Assembly (NCBI GenBank): GCA_023665555.1
Contig: JAMPDR010000020.1
Coordinates: 1-35,940 of the forward strand
Reading direction: 5' to 3'
Length of the DNA: 35,940 nt
Source of the DNA: Ruminococcus sp.
GTDB lineage: Bacteria > Bacillota > Clostridia > Oscillospirales > Acutalibacteraceae
How positions within the stretch are numbered: position 1 is the first letter of the stretch; the number at the start of each line of letters is the position of its first letter. A program made the position numbers and the translations under genes. Under the pieces are notes generated by a model. The model saw only the letters and a list, made by a program, of their open reading frames with translations. It ran no database searches and was not told the DNA's origin. This document shows, one piece after another, positions 32,695 through 35,940 of the stretch.

Positions 32695-32723
32695 TTGAAT
32701 TATTCAGGCAAATATGTTATTAT
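32695..32723 (+). promoter_or_regulatory. Promoter of the FN3 lipase-like gene
   Basis: TTGAAT (32695-32700), 17-base spacer, TATTAT (32718-32723). ATTGAAT (32694-32700) and ATTCAAT (32730-32736) form a dyad across the promoter. Confidence 0.5.
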
Positions 32724-32765
32724 AATGATATTCAATTATTCATACTTAACTTGGAGGTAAACGAA

Positions 32766-35537
32766 ATGAAAGTTACAAAAAGAGTAGTTTCATTAATTCT
32801 TTCGTTACTTATGATTTTCACCGTAATGACACCTGTTGTTACGGCAAAAGCCGCCTACGAGAACGACTTACCTATCGTTTACGTTAAGGGCAACGGAAGA
32901 ACAATTTACAACAAGAACGGAAAAAAGATATCTCCCACTCCGTCACTCACAGACAGAATCGAACAAAATACAAATGCCATTGCAAAAGCATATCTTAAAA
33001 GTAATGATAAAAACGGTTATGCTCCCCTCAAAGAAGAAATTAAAAAGATCATCGATCCGATTTACAAGGATCTTGTTCTTGATAACAACGGCAATGTCAC
33101 AAACGGTTCATATCCTCAGAAGAATCCGTCACCTGCAAAGAAAAAGAGCGGATATACTCTTTCGGATTACTCATTCGAATATGACAGCAGACTTGATCCG
33201 TATGTACTTGCAAAACAGCTTAACACATATATCAATGATGTTCTCAAAGCAACAGGCAAAAAGAAAGTTCAGCTTGTAAGCCGCTGCATGGGTACTGCTA
33301 TTGCAACAACATATCTGACTGAATACGGCTCAAGCAAAATCGACACAGCCGTGTTTTATGCCGGTGCACTCAAAGGTCTTTTACCGATAAGTGCAATGTT
33401 TGCAGGCGATTTTAACATCGACTATACTAATCTTCGTCAATATGTTAAAACCAATTCTGATTCTGATTTTGCAGATCTTCTTCAAGCTTTGACTTTGGTC
33501 ATGTCGATTCTTGACACTGCCACACTCGGCATCGGCAGATCAGCTCTCAATGCTAAATTCACAAAAATTGCCAAAGAGATTATGCCTGATTTGATTCTTT
33601 CAACCTATGGCACGATGCCTGCTTACTGGGCATTGGTCGGTGAAGAATATTATGACGACGCAAAAGAATTTGTTTTCGGAGGTCAGACATCAAAATATGC
33701 AGGTATTATCAGTAAGGCTGACAAATATCAGAACAATGTTCAAAGAAAGCTTTACAAAACATTGCAAAATCTTCAGAAGAAAGGCATGAAAATAGCCGTA
33801 ATTGCCAAATACAATGTAAGTCTTATGCCGCTGTTTACCCATGGCAATCAGCAGGCAGACGGTCTTGTTGAACTTAACAAAATGTCGCTCGGTGCAAGAT
33901 GCTCCGATGTCGGCAAAGCACTTTCAATAAATTATATCGACTATGTATTCAGCAACGGTAAATCAAAATATATATCAGCAGATCAGGCTATCGATGCATC
34001 CACATGCCTGTTCCCCGATTATACATGGTTTATCAAAGACAGCGCTCATTCTGACTGGGCATCAAGCATAAACAATCTGATTTATGCAATTCTTCACAGC
34101 AAAAAACAATATACGATAAACAGCAATTCAAAATATCCGCAGTTCCTGCAATACAAGAGCAACAACAAACTGGTAAAACTCGAATCAACCTCTGCGCTCG
34201 CTCGTACCAATCCGGCCGTATCAAGCTATATGCTCGGCAAAACAACTTTCACATATGACGGTACTGATAAAAAGCCTTATACTATTGTAATAGGCAACGA
34301 CGGCAACGCACTTAATTGCGGAACTGATTATACCGTCACATATGAAAAAGACAGCAAAAGCGTTGGAACACACAAGGCTACGATTAAAATGAAAGGCTAT
34401 TTCACAGGTTCAAAAACACTGTCATATAAGATTGTGCCTGCAACTGTTTCAGGTCTTAAAGCATCAACAACAACAAGTTCTGTTAAGCTGACATGGTCAA
34501 GCGTTAAAGGTGCAACAGGATATCGCATTCAGAGATATGACACCGCAAACAGTAAGTGGGTAACACTCAAAACAGTTAAAGCGACTTCATACACAAACAC
34601 AGGTCTTTCGGTTAACAAGACATATAAATACCGTGTTGCAGCATACAAGACGGTAAACGGCAAGGATATATATGGTTCAAACTCATCATCAATCTCTGCA
34701 AAAACCGTACCGTCAAAGGTAACAGGACTTAAGGCAAGTGCAACACCAAGTTCGGTCACTCTCTCCTGGTCAAAAGTAGACGGCATAACAGGATACCAGG
34801 TTCAGAGATACGACAGCAAAAACAAGAGATGGATAAAGCTTGCAAACACAAGCAAAACTTCCTATACCAACTCGAAACTTACAATCAACACCACATATAA
34901 ATATCGTGTTGTTGCATATAAAAACGTCAACAGCAAGAGTTATTTCGGCGATTATTCATCAACTGTTTCAGCTAAAACTCTCCCTGCGAAAGTAACAGGA
35001 CTTAAGGCAAGTGCAACCACCAATTCAATCACGCTTTCGTGGTCAAAGGTTTCGGGCGCAACAAACTACACGGTTTATTCTTATAACAAGTCTAACAAAA
35101 GCTATAAGAAAATCAAGACCGTAACAGGCACAAGCCTTAAGATTACAGGACTCAAAACTGCAACTTCATATTCATATGCTGTTATGGCAACCAAGGTTTC
35201 CGGCGGCAAGAACTACAACGGTTCAAAATCATCTGTTCTTGTAACAGGTACTTCGCCTACCGCACCGAAACTTGATAAGCTGACAGCAGGCAGTAAGCAG
35301 GCTACAGTAACATGGAACAAGATAAGCTGCACAGGCTACGAATTGTATATGGCAACATCGAAAGATGGCTCATACAGTAAAATTAAAACTGCCGGCAGTT
35401 CATCGACTGTAAGTTTCAAGAAAACAGGGCTTAAGTCAGGTCAGACATATTACTTTAAAGTTCGCGCTTACAAAACCTACGGCTCAACAAAAGTATACTC
35501 ATCCTACAGTGCCGTTAAGAGTGTAAAGGTTAAATAA
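32766..35537 (+). CDS. Secreted lipase-fold protein with Cys elbow and four FN3 domains
   Basis: 923 aa from ATG 32766 (GGAGG upstream; a TTG at 32679 precedes the promoter). Signal peptide about 1-30 (ending TAKAA). The hydrolase-like region, about 36-470, is paralogous to the 17558-19165 product: PIVYVKGNGRTIY, QLVSRCMGTAIATTYL, QADGLVEL, FPDYTWFIKDSAHSDW, SKYPQFLQY. The elbow reads Ser172-Arg-Cys174-Met-Gly176, so the nucleophile Ser is replaced by Cys. A small Ig-like/MBG-type domain follows (about 491-558, FTYDGTDKKPYT ... GTDYTVTYEKDSKSVGTHKATIKMKGYFTG), then FN3 repeats at about 559-648, 649-739, 740-828 and 832-923. No sortase motif. Ser/Thr/Lys-rich linkers suggest cell-wall or polysaccharide association. 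Confidence 0.85.
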   Translation: MKVTKRVVSLILSLLMIFTVMTPVVTAKAAYENDLPIVYVKGNGRTIYNKNGKKISPTPSLTDRIEQNTNAIAKAYLKSNDKNGYAPLKEEIKKIIDPIYKDLVLDNNGNVTNGSYPQKNPSPAKKKSGYTLSDYSFEYDSRLDPYVLAKQLNTYINDVLKATGKKKVQLVSRCMGTAIATTYLTEYGSSKIDTAVFYAGALKGLLPISAMFAGDFNIDYTNLRQYVKTNSDSDFADLLQALTLVMSILDTATLGIGRSALNAKFTKIAKEIMPDLILSTYGTMPAYWALVGEEYYDDAKEFVFGGQTSKYAGIISKADKYQNNVQRKLYKTLQNLQKKGMKIAVIAKYNVSLMPLFTHGNQQADGLVELNKMSLGARCSDVGKALSINYIDYVFSNGKSKYISADQAIDASTCLFPDYTWFIKDSAHSDWASSINNLIYAILHSKKQYTINSNSKYPQFLQYKSNNKLVKLESTSALARTNPAVSSYMLGKTTFTYDGTDKKPYTIVIGNDGNALNCGTDYTVTYEKDSKSVGTHKATIKMKGYFTGSKTLSYKIVPATVSGLKASTTTSSVKLTWSSVKGATGYRIQRYDTANSKWVTLKTVKATSYTNTGLSVNKTYKYRVAAYKTVNGKDIYGSNSSSISAKTVPSKVTGLKASATPSSVTLSWSKVDGITGYQVQRYDSKNKRWIKLANTSKTSYTNSKLTINTTYKYRVVAYKNVNSKSYFGDYSSTVSAKTLPAKVTGLKASATTNSITLSWSKVSGATNYTVYSYNKSNKSYKKIKTVTGTSLKITGLKTATSYSYAVMATKVSGGKNYNGSKSSVLVTGTSPTAPKLDKLTAGSKQATVTWNKISCTGYELYMATSKDGSYSKIKTAGSSSTVSFKKTGLKSGQTYYFKVRAYKTYGSTKVYSSYSAVKSVKVK

Positions 35538-35556
35538 TCAATCAAATCACAGAAGA

Positions 35557-35592
35557 ACACAAGGACAGCTAAATTTGTCCTTGTGTTTTTTT
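35557..35592 (+). terminator. Terminator of the FN3 lipase-like gene
   Basis: Perfect ACACAAGGACA (35557-35567) / TGTCCTTGTGT (35576-35586), 8-base loop, then TTTTTTT. Confidence 0.92.
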
Positions 35593-35631
35593 GTAAGAAA
35601 TATGCGTGCCGGTGAGTTCAGACTGTAAGCT

Positions 35632-35875
35632 TCAGTCCGCAGAAGAAAGAAATGAGGAATGAGGAGTTAGGAGTGAGGAACGGTGGTCGCGAGGAAAACA
35701 GTGGTGTATTTTAAATTGCATCCGCAAAATGTTGTAACTGTTAATTTTTAGATTTTTAATTTTTAATACTTCTTTAAAGCGTTACTTTTTCTCCGCGGAT
35801 GAAAACTCAATATTGCATCAATCCTATTCGCGACCTTACAGCTTCACTATTTCCTACTACTTATTACTTGCGCTA
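35632..35875. repeat. Mosaic intergenic hairpin element, copy H
   Basis: Arm ATGAGGAATGAGGAGTTAGG (about 35651-35670), hairpin TCGCGAGG ... ATCCGC (about 35688-35725), then an AT-rich module GTTAATTTTTAGATTTTTAA. Second hairpin CTCCGCGGATG ... ATTCGCGACC (about 35811-35837), then the arm TTCACTATTTCCTACTACTT. It carries both arm types, one on each side. The region 35593-35940 has no gene. Confidence 0.75.
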
Positions 35876-35887
35876 GCTTGTCCTTGT

Positions 35888-35940
35888 GCCGGACGGGCAG
35901 TTACTTTTTCTGCGTTCAGAAAAAGTAACCAAAAAGAAAC
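35888..35940. repeat. Exact inverted copy of the 10171-10223 repeat
   Basis: All 53 bases to the window end are the reverse complement of 10171-10223. Similarity continues leftwards with two mismatches through GGACAAGC. The repeat may extend past the window. Confidence 0.9.

Noticed and set aside
32470-32760. 96-codon frame upstream of the FN3 lipase-like gene
   Set aside because: Lies in repeat copy G and the promoter; its sequence is translated repeat.
10171-35940. Composite transposon or genomic island bounded by the 53-bp inverted repeat
   Set aside because: The interval contains core housekeeping genes (pyrH, frr, dxr, pcrA) and no transposase or integrase.

Overview
The window looks like a chromosomal stretch of a low-to-moderate GC Gram-positive anaerobe of the class Clostridia, most likely an Oscillospiraceae/Ruminococcus-type gut bacterium. 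This is inferred from the gene set (a monoderm envelope with LCP, FHA-FtsW-PBP and RecD2/ComF proteins), AGGAGG-type ribosome binding sites, TTGACA/TATAAT promoters, and secreted FN3 and C-type-lectin proteins. I could not run a database search.

Left part (1-10,330): an LCP cell-wall ligase on the minus strand, the RNase P RNA with promoter and terminator, a small membrane protein, a recD2-comF operon, a lone mreB paralogue, an initiator tRNA-fMet with promoter and UUCG terminator, a small unknown protein behind a palindromic promoter, an ECF transporter S component overlapping a TIGR04076-type protein, and a GtrA-like membrane protein with a structured leader. A 690-base gene-free stretch full of hairpin repeats follows.

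Middle (10,335-16,120, minus strand): the classic block pyrH-frr-uppS-cdsA-dxr-rseP (UMP kinase, ribosome recycling, undecaprenyl diphosphate, CDP-diacylglycerol, MEP pathway, site-2 protease). A palindromic repeat sits between frr and uppS. Next come a cytosolic GH28-type protein translationally coupled to a secreted lipase-like hydrolase, and pcrA.

Right part (22,000-35,540, plus strand): two candidate non-coding RNA units flank trmB. These are followed by a secreted C-type-lectin/papain-fold protein, an FHA-FtsW-PBP cell-wall operon that runs into an SDR oxidoreductase, a two-gene unit of a free-standing condensation-domain protein plus acyl carrier protein, and a large secreted lipase-fold protein with four FN3 domains. 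That last protein is a paralogue of the 17.5 kb lipase but has Cys where the catalytic Ser should be.

The most unusual content is (1) the Cys-for-Ser lipase paralogue, (2) the condensation protein/ACP pair with no adenylation domain, (3) two promoter-plus-terminator RNA units with no recognised family, (4) a mosaic family of intergenic hairpin elements with GCGG/CCGC stems and AGGAGT-like arms in most larger gaps, and (5) an exact 53-bp inverted repeat at 10,171 and 35,888. Nothing here looks like a prophage, transposase or CRISPR array.
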